Source: Nephrocerus scutellatus (taxonomy: Eukaryota; Arthropoda; Insecta; Diptera; Pipunculidae). From it: a DNA stretch of 64,000 nucleotides. Under the pieces are notes generated by a model. That model was given only the letters and a program-made list of their open reading frames with translations, was not told where the DNA came from and searched no databases. Location of the stretch: positions 91,259,749-91,323,748 of the forward strand of contig OX352762.1 of assembly GCA_947095585.1 (NCBI GenBank). The letters run 5' to 3'. The position numbers were made by a program, and so were the translations under genes. This document shows positions 55,181 through 64,000 of the stretch, piece by piece (the first letter of the stretch is position 1; every line of letters begins with the position of its first letter).

Positions 55181-56492
55181 AGCATTAAATCTATCACATC
55201 TGAGATCTAAGCTGTGAAGTCTTGATGAGTTTTGGTTTTCTTTGTTTCTAGAGAAAATCCCGGTAAAAAGTGAAATTGAGCAAAATACTACTGAACAGCT
55301 GTTTCGTTTTGTAATTTTAAATTAGAATCGCCTCCTATTGTTGTTTCAAGTTCATATAATAGAGCAACCCTGCGTGCAACATTTGTTAATGCTGTAGATG
55401 TTTTTGGCCGCAATTATTTTTATTACATACATTTTTGTTTTATTAGAACATTCGTTTAACTTATGCGTTTAAGTTATATACATTTATGTTTGACGTGTGC
55501 GTGCAACTTTTACAAATCAATTTAAGAAACAAGTTAGCCGCAAGCAAACGTCTAATGGCTGCTGGAATGAGTTGCACCGCGGCAACAAATAGAAAAAAAA
55601 TTATAGGTGCAGCCATCATCTTTTCGCACGTTCACGATTCACATCGTAAGTGTTGTATGGATTATACGAATGATTATTGAGAGATACTATTATTGCCGAG
55701 AATCGATTTATGACATGCGATGCGATGCGATTCATCGTGCAAATTGATTTGATTGACATACATTATTGCATATGTGTTGGGATTTATGAAAATGTAACGG
55801 TCAACAATCTTATATTTATGTTTTAATTTACAAGTTGATTTATAAATACATACAAAAAAATAATAATGTATTTTAATGAAATGAGTGATTAAAGTGAGTG
55901 ATTTAAAGGCAGGCCTTCGGGGGCAGTCCCATGCATGGACGGCCGTTTAAAAGTTTAAAAAAAATCACCAGCGTTTCGGTGTTCTTCTTTTTTTATTGGA
56001 CAGGACGGGGCATATGGTCCAATGAGTAAGCCTAATGTGTAAGTGTGAGCCCAATATGCGTGTATAAATGTTAACAAAAGTAAGAACAAGTTATCGATCA
56101 AATAAAAATTTGTATTTTTCTTTTCTATACTCATACAGTAAACAACCCTTTATCAAAAAATAGTTGAAGGAATGGTAATCAGCGAATATTAAAAAAAACT
56201 TGACTTAAGTGCATTTTTCCTTAATGTTCACACGGGCACATAGATCCGAAGGAGCTCAAGCCGCCTCAATGTTTTGGCCGAGAGTGCTCAGCCGACCAAT
56301 AATTTTGTAAATGGAAGCAAAATCCTCAAAAGCTCTGCGGTGGCCTTAAGCCGAGAAGATTCAGAAAATTCAGGATGCGACTTTATTTTTTTATATAATT
56401 TGAGCACGCTTAAACCTATTAACCCTTTTCAACCAGTGTTTAAAAAATATATAACTATGCCTATTTTTAAAGCAATTTTTAAAGAAACAAGA
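55181..56492. other. No gene recognised
   Basis: No shared repeats until the inverted-repeat region starts near 56493. The plus frame 56274-56564 (96 codons) has no recognisable domain and runs into the inverted repeat. Confidence 0.4.
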
Positions 56493-56659
56493 GTACGAAT
56501 TTTGGTCGCAAATATGAAAAACTCACATCTTAACCGCAAGAGTATTAGTAGATGTTGTGTGTAGTAGTATTATTTTTAACGCATGCGCATAATTTGATTT
56601 TGCTATAATGTCAAGTGCAGTCTAACTCGTTGTTTCTACCTCAAATAACAATAATAGCT

Positions 56660-56780
56660 GTATTTTATTTGCCGAGGAATAAGGAATTATAACACTATCT
56701 TATTCCTTCTTTGGAATAAAAAACCGGCTGTTTTGCTGTTTTTCAAATTCTAATTCCTTATTCCTTGGTAAATAAAATAC
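56660..56780. mobile_element. 121-bp TIR MITE nested in the inverted repeat
   Basis: The ends GTATTTTATTTGCCGAGGAA and TTCCTTGGTAAATAAAATAC form an inverted repeat continuing inward through TAAGGAATTA / TAATTCCTTA (about 30 bp, two mismatches). Absence of this segment in the right arm of the larger inverted repeat shows it is an insertion. Confidence 0.75.
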
Positions 56781-56844
56781 GCCTAACGCTACAATAAAAT
56801 AATTTGCTTGTGTGAGTAAAATTATAGAGTTATCGCTGAAATGC

Positions 56845-56935
56845 ATTCATCCTCTTTTCTCCTCCTTTTCCTTAACGCCCACGCTGTGTCAAGCATATAG
56901 CCGAGCATTATAAGGGTGCGAACCACTTTAAAAAG
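56845..56935 (+). mobile_element. 3' UTR end of the J1/J2 non-LTR family (plus)
   Basis: ATTCATCCTCTTTTCTCC, then CTTAACGCCCACGCTGTGTC, AGCATTATAAGGGTGCGAAC: the same 3' UTR as at 46905-47022 and 21590-21690, in the plus orientation, truncated to under 100 bases. Confidence 0.7.
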
Positions 56936-57622
56936 AATGGGAAAAATTAAAGAATAAATTTAGAACACATGTTATCATATATGAGAAAACATCTATTTTT
57001 GTTGCATCTGATTCTTAAGGTGATATGTGTTCTAAATATTGAGTTTGGTAGTGCATTAGTTGTGGGATCGTTCATTGTTTCGGTGATCACAGCTAACAAT
57101 TATAACGGACACTAATAAAAATGTTCTAAATTTTCTTTGCCTCCGTCTCGGTGTTTGCACTGCGACCCTTCTCTTCAATTTTAAATTTCGCCATTTTGAC
57201 CTTGTGCTAACCTTGAAAATCGCTTAAAATAATCCTACAACATTTTCCCTTCAATTCGGCTCACATTTATTGTAGCATTATTAGAAGCCCGTATACGTGT
57301 ACATCCAAACAAGCAAATTATTCTATTGTAACATTATTGTTATTGGAGGTGGAAACAACGAGTAACACTTTGGTGACCCTTTATCGCATCTCACCTAGTT
57401 ATGAGTACGTTAGTTGTCGTATACATGAGACAAAAGCGAACCGATTTAGAATTTGTACTAGAATCTTGTACTAGAATCTGTCATTAAAATTACACTAAAC
57501 CAAAGAAAGAAAAAACATCACACCACATTAAATTTGTACGCTATACACTTCGTACGTATACGAACTGACATCTCACGTTCAGGGGAGTTTTTCATATTTG
57601 CGACCAAAATTCGTATTCAGGA

Positions 57623-57807
57623 TAAAGCTTAGGTAATTTTATTTTGCTTAGAGGACAGAAGACTGCATTTGGTTTTCGAAGCAATTAAACAACGGGAATT
57701 TGTGGAAAAAGTGGAATCCAACTTGTATATTGCTTCCGGACTTTTAAATGTACATGTAAGATCGTATATACGAACGAAGAGTATAACGAGCTCGTAAAGT
57801 CCTTGGG
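57623..57807. other. No gene recognised
   Basis: Unassigned. By the reasoning given for the next element it may contain the decayed body of an older M1 MITE. Confidence 0.3.
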
Positions 57808-58106
57808 CTTTCTATCAAAACCTTCTCTATAGAAAGCCCAACTCTACGCATACTAATGCTGTAAACCAAGACCAACCGCATGTGTGTTTGTGGGATGTGA
57901 ACACAGTGTACAAAAAATAAGTAGTCGCAAAGAGCGAGAAACGTAAGATATGGTAGTGGAAAACAGAAAAATTTTATTTGAATTTTGCTCTTTAGTTGAT
58001 TACTAATACAAATACGTTTGGTCTAAATCTAAGCATGTATCTGTGTACGATCGGAACAGTTGGGCTTTCTATAGAGAAGGTTTTGCTTTCTATAGAGAAG
58101 GTTTTG
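57808..58106. mobile_element. MITE family M1, copy 2, inserted in the end of an older M1 copy
   Basis: A 270-bp element (57816-58085) in reverse orientation to the copy at 31285. TIRs CAAAACCTTCTCTATAGAAA and its inverse, flanked by a perfect 8-bp duplication CTTTCTAT (57808-57815 and 58086-58093). Joining the flanks gives TTGGGCTTTCTATAGAGAAG plus GTTTTG, which is exactly an M1 terminal repeat. So the target was the end of another M1 copy, and 58086-58106 is the remaining outer end of that older copy. Confidence 0.9.
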
Positions 58107-58439
58107 ACTATCCACCTCTTCGTTGTGTACAATCGTCATTAGCAGTGTTGCCAGAATTTTAAATTTCAGAATGCTAGATTGTATGGGAGTTCGATAAACA
58201 TTCTGTTAGATTTAAGAAAAATTATAAAAAGGCTTTATATGTATAAATAAATGAAAAAAAAAAAAAAATTTAATAACAAGAAATATATTTATTTCCAAAA
58301 AAAATATTCATTCGTTGTTAAATTATGTACTTTACTTAAAATGCACATATATATTAACGCATTTCGTTATTGCTTTTAAAAATTATTAAGTATTTCTCGT
58401 CGAATACTATGCGTTTGCCTCTTTCGTATTTGGCCGAGC

Positions 58440-58915
58440 TACGAACTTCATATTTTACATCCAGCATGCATCCATTTTTTTTAGTAATTTGTTCGTTTCT
58501 CTTTTGCTATTTAATAGTTTAGCACATATTTTGTTACGAACTTTTTTTTTTAACATAATTTGTATGACTAAAAAGACGTTCTTCCGCCTTTGAAGTCGGC
58601 AACAAAAGAAAACCAATAACAAAATGGGCAAGTTGCATAAAAGTCCTTTCTTCAACAGAATCTTTGAATTGCAGTACCTGAATCCAAAACGCGTTTCAGT
58701 CTGCTCAGTATACCATCCCAGGTCTGAAGACTTAAATTGTGCCACTGACTTTCGATCACAGTAATTTTTTGCGTGCTTAACTCCAAATAATTTTAAAAAC
58801 TCTCCAATGTTTTCTTTGACTGGCTTCAAAGAGTCTTCAATGGAAAAAATTGATGTCGTTTCTAAAACAGCTAAATTTTTTTGTAGACGCTGTTTTAGCT
58901 GGAGATCAGTGCTTT
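58440..58915 (-). pseudogene. hAT transposase C-terminal fragment
   Basis: Minus strand, frame beginning near 58690: FWIQVLQFKDSVEERTFMQL, then AHFVIGFLLLPTSKAEERLF and SHTNYVK. This is the hAT dimerisation signature (LP.SNAE.ERVFS...K). After a frameshift in an A run, KKVRNKICAKLLNSKRETN continues as the family does. Upstream in other frames, VLETTSIFSIEDSLKPVKEN and TVIESQWHNLSLQ appear to be earlier transposase sequence. A 184-codon open frame across the region (58455-59009) mixes true and out-of-frame sequence and is not the protein. The fragment is cut at 58915-58925 by a mariner-type end. Confidence 0.7.
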
Positions 58916-58922
58916 TAGAAAA

Positions 58923-59010
58923 CATACGAGGGCGTGTCAATAAGTCCGTGACTTTTTGAATTTCCCGCATCTTAACTGAAAGGACAACACTGCTCCTGTC
59001 AACAGACATC
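58923..59010 (+). mobile_element. mariner-type terminal fragment
   Basis: TACGAGGGCGTGTCAATAAG followed by TCCGTGACTTTTTGAA resembles the TIR of one mariner group. The next bases (GAATTTCCCGC, CTGTCAACAGACATCTGCC) look like its untranslated leader. No transposase follows directly; the Tc1/mariner ORFs downstream have different ends. Confidence 0.45.
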
Positions 59011-59309
59011 TGCCATGCTCAAAAAACATGCATTTTAAATGTGTCACTTGATTACTACCAGTAGTGAATAGTTGTGGAAGCAATACCAAAATATGGTAAT
59101 TAGCTTAAGTTAAATTTGTTTTTAAAACAAAAGGATTTTAGGACAATGGGTAAAGGAAAGGCTTTCTGAAGGTGGAATAGCGAAGTTTTAAAGAAAGAAG
59201 TGTTTTCAAATAGTCAAATAACGAAAAAAATAATATGAAACATTGATAACCGTTTTACGTTTGGTACATGTTTTACCTTTACTTTTAATATGAACTCAAT
59301 AAATGTATT
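59011..59309. other. No gene recognised
   Basis: AT-rich unassigned sequence, possibly the untranslated interior of the preceding mariner-type fragment. Confidence 0.3.
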
Positions 59310-59436
59310 CTTCACGATGTCGACATCGCGGTAACGCTCGTATATCTCATCATTATAGAGTCTCCGGAATCGTCCTTCCTCACATACTGGGCCAACAATT
59401 CTCCGTAAGACTTTTCTCTCGAACGCGGGTTATCCA
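59310..59436 (-). mobile_element. RTE-like fragment, copy 5
   Basis: Reverse complement of RTE copy 1 around 9120-9205: CACGATGTCGACATCGCGGT, TATCTCATCATTATAGAG, CATACTGGGCCAACAATTCT. On the minus strand it reads VLRRIVGPV, then RFRRLYNDEIYERYRDVDIV, and extends upstream of copy 1's deletion. Its left 45 bases recur at 60048-60092 as part of a tandem duplication. Confidence 0.75.
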
Positions 59437-60047
59437 TTTCACGGTTTCAAAAGTATAGGGCTGGAATTCGACATCTGTCAAACTAAGTTGTTAAAACAAT
59501 TTTTTTTTCAGTTAAAAGTCTGACATTTACGAAAATGGATCGCTTAACTATCGCACAACGCTTGAAAATTGTAAAAACCTACTACAAAAATGGTGATTCT
59601 GCCACAGCCACATATCGTGCTTTAAGAGGAGATTATGGTTTACATAATCGTCCAACTACGCAAGCAATTGGCAAAATTGTGAAGAAATTAGAAGAGACTG
59701 GATCGGTTACAGATATTGTAAGGCCTGTGCATCATCGTTTCGCTCGTACCACTGAAAATATCGCTGCTGTAAGTTAAAGTGTTGCCGAAGATCCGAATGT
59801 GTCGATTCCTCGTCGTTCTCAGGAATTAGGACTTTTTTTACGGCACATTATGGCGTATTTTGCATTTGGAGATACACCTACCTAAAGTAAAAAAAAAAAA
59901 AACAATCTCGTTTGTCTTTTTTATCCTGAATTAACTATACATTTCTCTCATATTGTTTCGTTAGTACAATATATGTTATGTTATTGCAACCTTAAAGAAA
60001 GCACAATTTTCAATTATAATCCATGCGGATACAATGGAATATCCGCA
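59391..60047 (+). repeat. Tandem duplication, unit 1 (deleted form)
   Basis: It contains the RTE flank (59391-59436), the first 440 bases of the Tc1/mariner element, and the tail AAACAATCTCGTTTGTCTTT to ATGGAATATCCGCAA (59893-60047). Unit 2 has the same parts in the same order but with a further 1.3 kb between ORF and tail. The unit 1 junction is near 59880, where CACCTACCTAAAGTAAAA joins the two parts. Confidence 0.85.
59437..59880 (+). pseudogene. Tc1/mariner transposase, N-terminal part (unit 1)
   Basis: Left TIR at 59437 (GGGTTATCCATTTCACGGTT). The ORF starts at ATG 59535: MDRLTIAQRLKIVKTYYKNG and RPTTQAIGKIVKKLEETGSV form the N-terminal helix-turn-helix, then RTTENIAAVS is followed by a TAA. 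Family members carry a glutamate there and continue; past the stop, SVAEDPNVSIPRRSQEL is readable. The same stop is in unit 2, so it predates the duplication. The element breaks off at 59880, before the catalytic domain. Confidence 0.8.
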
Positions 60048-60092
60048 ACATACTGGGCCAACAATTCTCCATAAGACTTTTCTCTCGAACGC

Positions 60093-61351
60093 GGGTTATC
60101 CATTTCGCGGTTTCAAAAGTATAGGGCTGGAATTCGACATCTGTCAAACTAAGTTGTTAAAACAATTTTTTTTTTCAGTTGAAAGTCTGACATTTACGAA
60201 AATGGATCGCTTAACTATCGCACAACGCTTGAAAATTGTAAAAACCTACTACAAAAATGGTGATTCTGCCACAGCCACATATCGTGCTTTAAGAGGAGAT
60301 TATGGTTTACATAATCGTCCAACTACGCAAGCAATTGGCAAAATTGGGAAGAAATTAGAAGAGACTGGATCGGTTACAGATATTGTAAGGCCTGTGCATC
60401 ATCGTTTCGCTCGTACCACTGAAAATATCGCTGCTGTAAGTTAAAGTGTTGCCGAAGACCCGAATGTGTCGATTCCTCGTCGTTCTCAGGAATTAGGACT
60501 GTCTTACGGCACATTATGGCGTATTTTGCATTTGGATCTACACCTACATCCATATAAAATCCAGCTCACACAACAACTGACGCCAGCTGACAACGTCGTA
60601 GATACGTCGAATGGGTGCTTGAACAACAGGCGGTGGACGGCGATTTTTCGAACAAAATATTCTTCAGCGACGAAGCACATTTCTCACTCGGTGGGTATGT
60701 TAACAAACAAAATTGTCGTATTTGGGGTTCTGAGAATTCTCAAGTAATTGAAGAGAGGCCATTACATCCACAAAAAGTCACTGCTTGGTCCGCTCTTTGG
60801 TCCGGAGGTGTGATTGGACCTTACTTCTTCGAAAACGACAATGGAACGACTGTCACCGCCAATTCGGAGGTTTATGGTCATATGCTAACCGACTTTTTTT
60901 ACCTGCTATTGAAGAATACGACTTAGAAAATATGTGGTTTCAACAAGACAGTGCCACATGCCACACAACTCGAGCGAATATGGCTTTATTGCAAGAGACA
61001 TATCATCTGGCCACCAAGATCATGCGTTTTGACACCGCTCGACTTTTTTTTTGTGGGGCTACGCGAAAGACCGTGTTTATGCAGATAAACCTTTAACTCT
61101 TGAGCACTTAAAAACCAATATTCGTGAAGTTATGGCTGAGATACCGCCCAATATGTGTCAAAAAGTGGTCAAAAATTACCTCAAAAGAATTGATGCTTGC
61201 AACAATTCGCGTGGTGGTCATTTAAATGATGTAGGGTTTCACACATGAGGTCAACGTTCAAACTTTATAATAAAAAAGAAATATCACGATAAAAAATATT
61301 TTATATGTGTTTTATTTACGTTTACTTTTGAAACCGCAAAATGGATAACCC
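60093..61351 (+). mobile_element. Tc1/mariner element, full length but inactive
   Basis: 29-bp TIRs at 60093-60121 and 61323-61351, starting GGGTTATCCATTTCGCGG, match at 28 of 29 positions. A single transposase gene lies between. It is 1259 bp, normal for the superfamily. No TA duplication is evident: the left flank is RTE-derived, the right flank is unassigned. The transposase is described separately. Confidence 0.85.
60202..61248 (+). pseudogene. Tc1/mariner (IS630) DDE_3-type transposase, inactivated
   Basis: Start ATG 60202. The N-terminal helix-turn-helix (about residues 1-75) is followed by a TAA at 60442 in place of a glutamate codon. The catalytic domain needs three frameshifts to read: FFSDEAHFSLGGYVNKQNCR (first Asp, codon 60669), LHPQKVTAWSALWSGGVIGP, MWFQQDSATCHTTRAN (second Asp, codon 60947), then FLWGYAKDRVYADKPLTLEH and SRGGHLNDVGFHT before TGA 61246-61248. 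The third catalytic position lies in SCVLTPLDFF (codon 61026): families of this type have D where this has V. About a dozen codons before it are deleted. Full length would be about 345 residues. The stop is shared with unit 1; the other defects lie beyond the part unit 1 retains. Confidence 0.85.
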
Positions 61352-61827
61352 TTTACTTTCATCATCTTTAAAATAATATGAAAGATATTGACATTAGAAA
61401 TCAATGTAATAGGTGGTCGTAATTAAGTTACAATTTTACACAAACAATTACAAATTGATTGTGTATAATGTGTAAAAAATATTGAATATTACTAACTACA
61501 TATGTGCACTTTTAAGAAAACCAAATGAACTTTGCTTGTCTATCACTATAATTCTCATCACGAGTCTTCCCCTCTCTGGCTATGATCACAGCGAAACAAG
61601 TCTTCAAAATTATTCTTAAAATCCAATAACTTGTAGACAATTTTCTAAATGGGTTCGTTTAGCTCACAAACTGCATGAGTTGTTAATAAGGAACGCATTT
61701 TTTTGTTATACTAAGATTTAAAAAAAATATAAATTTTAAATTGGATAAATTTCAAAAAAGCTACGCGAATTCGACACGATCGTTTTTTTAGGAAAACGCA
61801 GCTATTAATTAACCAATTTGTAATTGA
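61352..61827. other. No gene recognised
   Basis: AT-rich right flank of the Tc1/mariner element, absent from duplication unit 1. No repeat or coding signal. Confidence 0.45.
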
Positions 61828-62049
61828 AAGTAAAAAAAAACAATCTCGTTTGTCTTTTTTATCCTGAAGTAACTATACATTTCTCTCATATTGTTTCGTT
61901 ATTACAATATATGTTATGTTATTGCAACCTTAAAGAAAGCACAATTTTCAATTATAATCCATGCGGATACAATGGAATATCCGTAACATGCGGATAAGAT
62001 TTCTATATCCCCCTCCGCACTCATCCACCAAAAACTATTGCGGTTATAT

Positions 62050-62733
62050 TATGTGTTTAAAATTTGAAGAAAATTGGGCTAATTTTTAAAAACATGACAG
62101 GGGCACCACTCGGGTTTCACAGGACCCGATCATTTCAAATTTTTTGCAAAAGTCGGAGATACACATGTGTATAAAATTTGAAGAAAATCGAGCTTATTTT
62201 TTTTAAATACGACCCCGTAAAAAGTAAAAGTGTTGTCCATCGAAGATACACATGTGTAAAAAATTTAAATAAAATCGGGTTCTTTTTTTAAAAAAAATTG
62301 TATGGGGCCTCACGACCCCGGGGTCCGTGGTCTCCAAAAATTTTTCAAAAAGTGTTGTCCATCGGAGATACACATGTATATAAAATTTTAAGAAAATCCG
62401 GTAAATTTTTATAAAAAATTTGTATGGGTCTCACGGCCCCGGAGCACGGGGTCACCAACATTTTTACGAAAGTGTTGTCAATCGGAGATACATATGTATA
62501 TAAAATTTGAAGAAAATCGGGTAAATTTTGTAAAATATTTTTATGGAAACCCCCCGACCCCGAGGCCCGAGGGGCCCCAAATTTTAATAAAAAGTATTGT
62601 CATCGGAGATATGCATGTGTGCCAAGTTTCAATGAAATCGGACTTTGGGAAATGGGTTGAAAATTGATCGCAAGATTCCACGACAGACAACCAAACACAC
62701 GAGCAGGCGAAGTTAATATAGAGAATTTAAAAA
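62050..62733 (+). mobile_element. Family A element, copy 11 (head missing)
   Basis: It begins inside a monomer (TTTAAAATTTGAAGAAAATT) and has about five monomers with GGAGATACACATGTATATAA, a GC-rich CCCCGACCCCGAGGCCCGAG block, the terminal AGTTTCAATGAAATCGGACT segment, and an intact tail GAAGTTAATATAGAGAATTT. The N-terminal head with the inverted motif is absent. Confidence 0.75.
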
Positions 62734-64000
62734 ATATTTTAATGAACTTTGTGAATTGTTTGTTTTCCATTTCAACGAATCGAATTTTTTTACTCAAATT
62801 AAATGGCATGGTTGAGGTGAAATTTAAAAAGAATTCAATAAATATTAAAAATTATTCTGGCAGTTCAATTCTATTTGCCCAGTCTGGATGAACAGGCAGG
62901 AATTTTCCACCGCAGTTTGCCTTATAATAACAATTATTTTTGCCAAAACAAACCAAAAATATAACTGTAGGAGACAAAGTCACTTCTCTCTTCGTCAGTT
63001 CCGCGACAGTCCTGCGCTTTCATTTTAATTCCGAGTAGTTTGACCCAGTTTTCTCGCGATAAAAGAACGTTGTGCACCTTCAACAAATAATGCCAAGAAT
63101 TATACTAGCACTAGAAAAGGGCTGCGGCATAAGCGGACAACCCCCCCGATTATACAAATATGTACATATTATAAAACATTTCTGACAAAAATGTAAAGGA
63201 TACCGTTGCATTAGCCTTGGAAATGTACTTTTAATGGAAGTTGTGCGTGAAACCTCCAGGTATCGTTTAATCCCAGTGCGAGAATAGATACATTATGGGT
63301 TTTTCTCACACAACTTATCTCGATCGCCATATTTGTTCTCTCGCAAACTACCACTCTTCGTACGTGTCGGTGCATATATTATTTACTCGTGTTATCCGTG
63401 CGGCATAAAAGATACAAATCCAACAGAAATACGCACTCCACTCACACATATCTAACTTTAATTTTGTTTGATTGTTATATAAAATGTGAGTGATTGGTGT
63501 GTGTCTGTGCACACATACGAGGGGACGAATAAACGAACAGCACATAAAATATCAATTTTGTCTTCATTTTCGTTAAACACACAAGCCAAGTAAAAATGCA
63601 TACATAGAAGAAAGGTGTTAAGGGATGGTGCTGTTGCGGCGTGTTTTCTCTTGTGCCTCGTGCAAAATGTGCAGATTATTCCCAAGCAGGTGGTCCCAAG
63701 ATGGCAATTATTGCAACAACCTTTTAGTGAAGTTTCAACGAAAACTGTCGTGGTCGATGTCCTACCGTTTGTGTGACTGATTTTCTACACCATTCTGTAG
63801 TCAAAGTCTAAGTCCGTGTCACGCCGGCTAACGCGTTATTACATTTCGAAAAGTGTGTGTGATGCAAGTTTACCTGTGTTTTGTAGAGAACAACAACAGG
63901 CAGCAAGTTGCCACCATCAACCTGTACAACTGGTAGATTCGCGGGAAATTTCTTATCCAACATGAAATGTAAATACCGCAGCAGTAAGCTTGTAGCTGTT
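62734..64000. other. No gene recognised
   Basis: From about 62880 the sequence is less repeat-like and somewhat richer in GC, without a recognisable protein. The overlapping minus-strand frames at 63348-63685 have no motif. It could be unique host DNA continuing past the window. Confidence 0.45.

Larger units (their letters stand above)
56493..57622. repeat. Large interrupted inverted repeat (1.1 kb)
   Basis: GAATTTTGGTCGCAAATATG (near 56500) is matched inverted by CATATTTGCGACCAAAATTC near 57593. An inner pair, AACTCGTTGTTTCTACCTC (near 56623) and GGAGGTGGAAACAACGAGT (near 57344), continues through AACAATAAT and the CAATAAAATAATTTGCTTG / CAAGCAAATTATTCTATTG block. The arms are diverged, and the left one is interrupted by a separate MITE (56660-56780). 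The centre holds a non-LTR 3' UTR. Probably an old long-TIR DNA transposon or a partial inverted duplication. Confidence 0.65.
60048..61990 (+). repeat. Tandem duplication, unit 2 (long form)
   Basis: RTE flank 60048-60092, complete-length Tc1/mariner 60093-61351, then about 470 bp of unassigned AT-rich DNA and the tail copy 61828-61990. Identity with unit 1 is very high across the shared parts (single substitutions such as GTG to GGG near 60345). Confidence 0.85.

Noticed and set aside
1..64000. LTR retrotransposon or integrated virus
   Set aside because: I looked for long direct terminal repeats, a primer-binding site, and protease/integrase motifs and saw none. All reverse-transcriptase motifs fit non-LTR families.

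Overview
The window is AT-rich eukaryotic nuclear DNA that I read as a repeat-dominated stretch of an insect genome, most likely a higher dipteran and possibly a tephritid-like fly. That placement is an inference from the mobile-element mix: RTE-like and RNase H-bearing non-LTR retrotransposons, Tc1/mariner and hAT fragments, a tRNA-derived SINE, many MITEs, and Helentron-like repeats with internal minisatellites. I recognise no intact host protein gene, rRNA gene or functional tRNA gene. Almost every open frame longer than 60 codons is a decayed transposon piece or a chance frame in repeats.

Layout. 1-12.3 kb: a 5'-truncated non-LTR element with a 9-bp target duplication (1431-2745), the first copies of three dispersed families (SINE tail, family B, family A), a TA microsatellite, an unexplained 2.1 kb stretch with an 18-G run, an RTE-like element (7.4-9.5 kb) and an antisense Jockey/CR1-like element (9.7-10.7 kb). 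12.3-17.9 kb: more A and B copies, a SINE and a short reverse-transcriptase relic. 19.4-24.9 kb: the most striking object, a 5.5 kb foldback-like unit. It has matching inverted ends, a 150-bp tandem array in its left arm, the same 150-bp repeat in the opposite orientation in its right arm, a second 278-bp array outside that, and older elements in the middle. 25-38 kb: RTE fragments, the longest family A copy, a Helitron helicase relic, TIR MITEs, a long hairpin and more SINEs. 39-49 kb: RTE-like and RNase H-type fragments, the inverted partner of family C, and another SINE. 50-62.7 kb: three kinds of mariner remnant, a TTAA-flanked MITE, a nested inverted-repeat region, a MITE inserted into the end of a relative, a hAT transposase end, and a tandem duplication carrying a dead Tc1/mariner element, followed by a last family A copy.

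How the parts relate. The protein-coding remnants (reverse transcriptase/RNase H, mariner, hAT, Helitron helicase) are all broken by stops, frameshifts, deletions or lost catalytic residues. The short repeats are their likely passengers: family A fits a non-autonomous Helentron, the SINE would need a LINE partner, and the TIR MITEs would need hAT/P-like or piggyBac-like transposases. These pairings are inferred from structure and were not tested. Stretches where I see nothing are listed as such.
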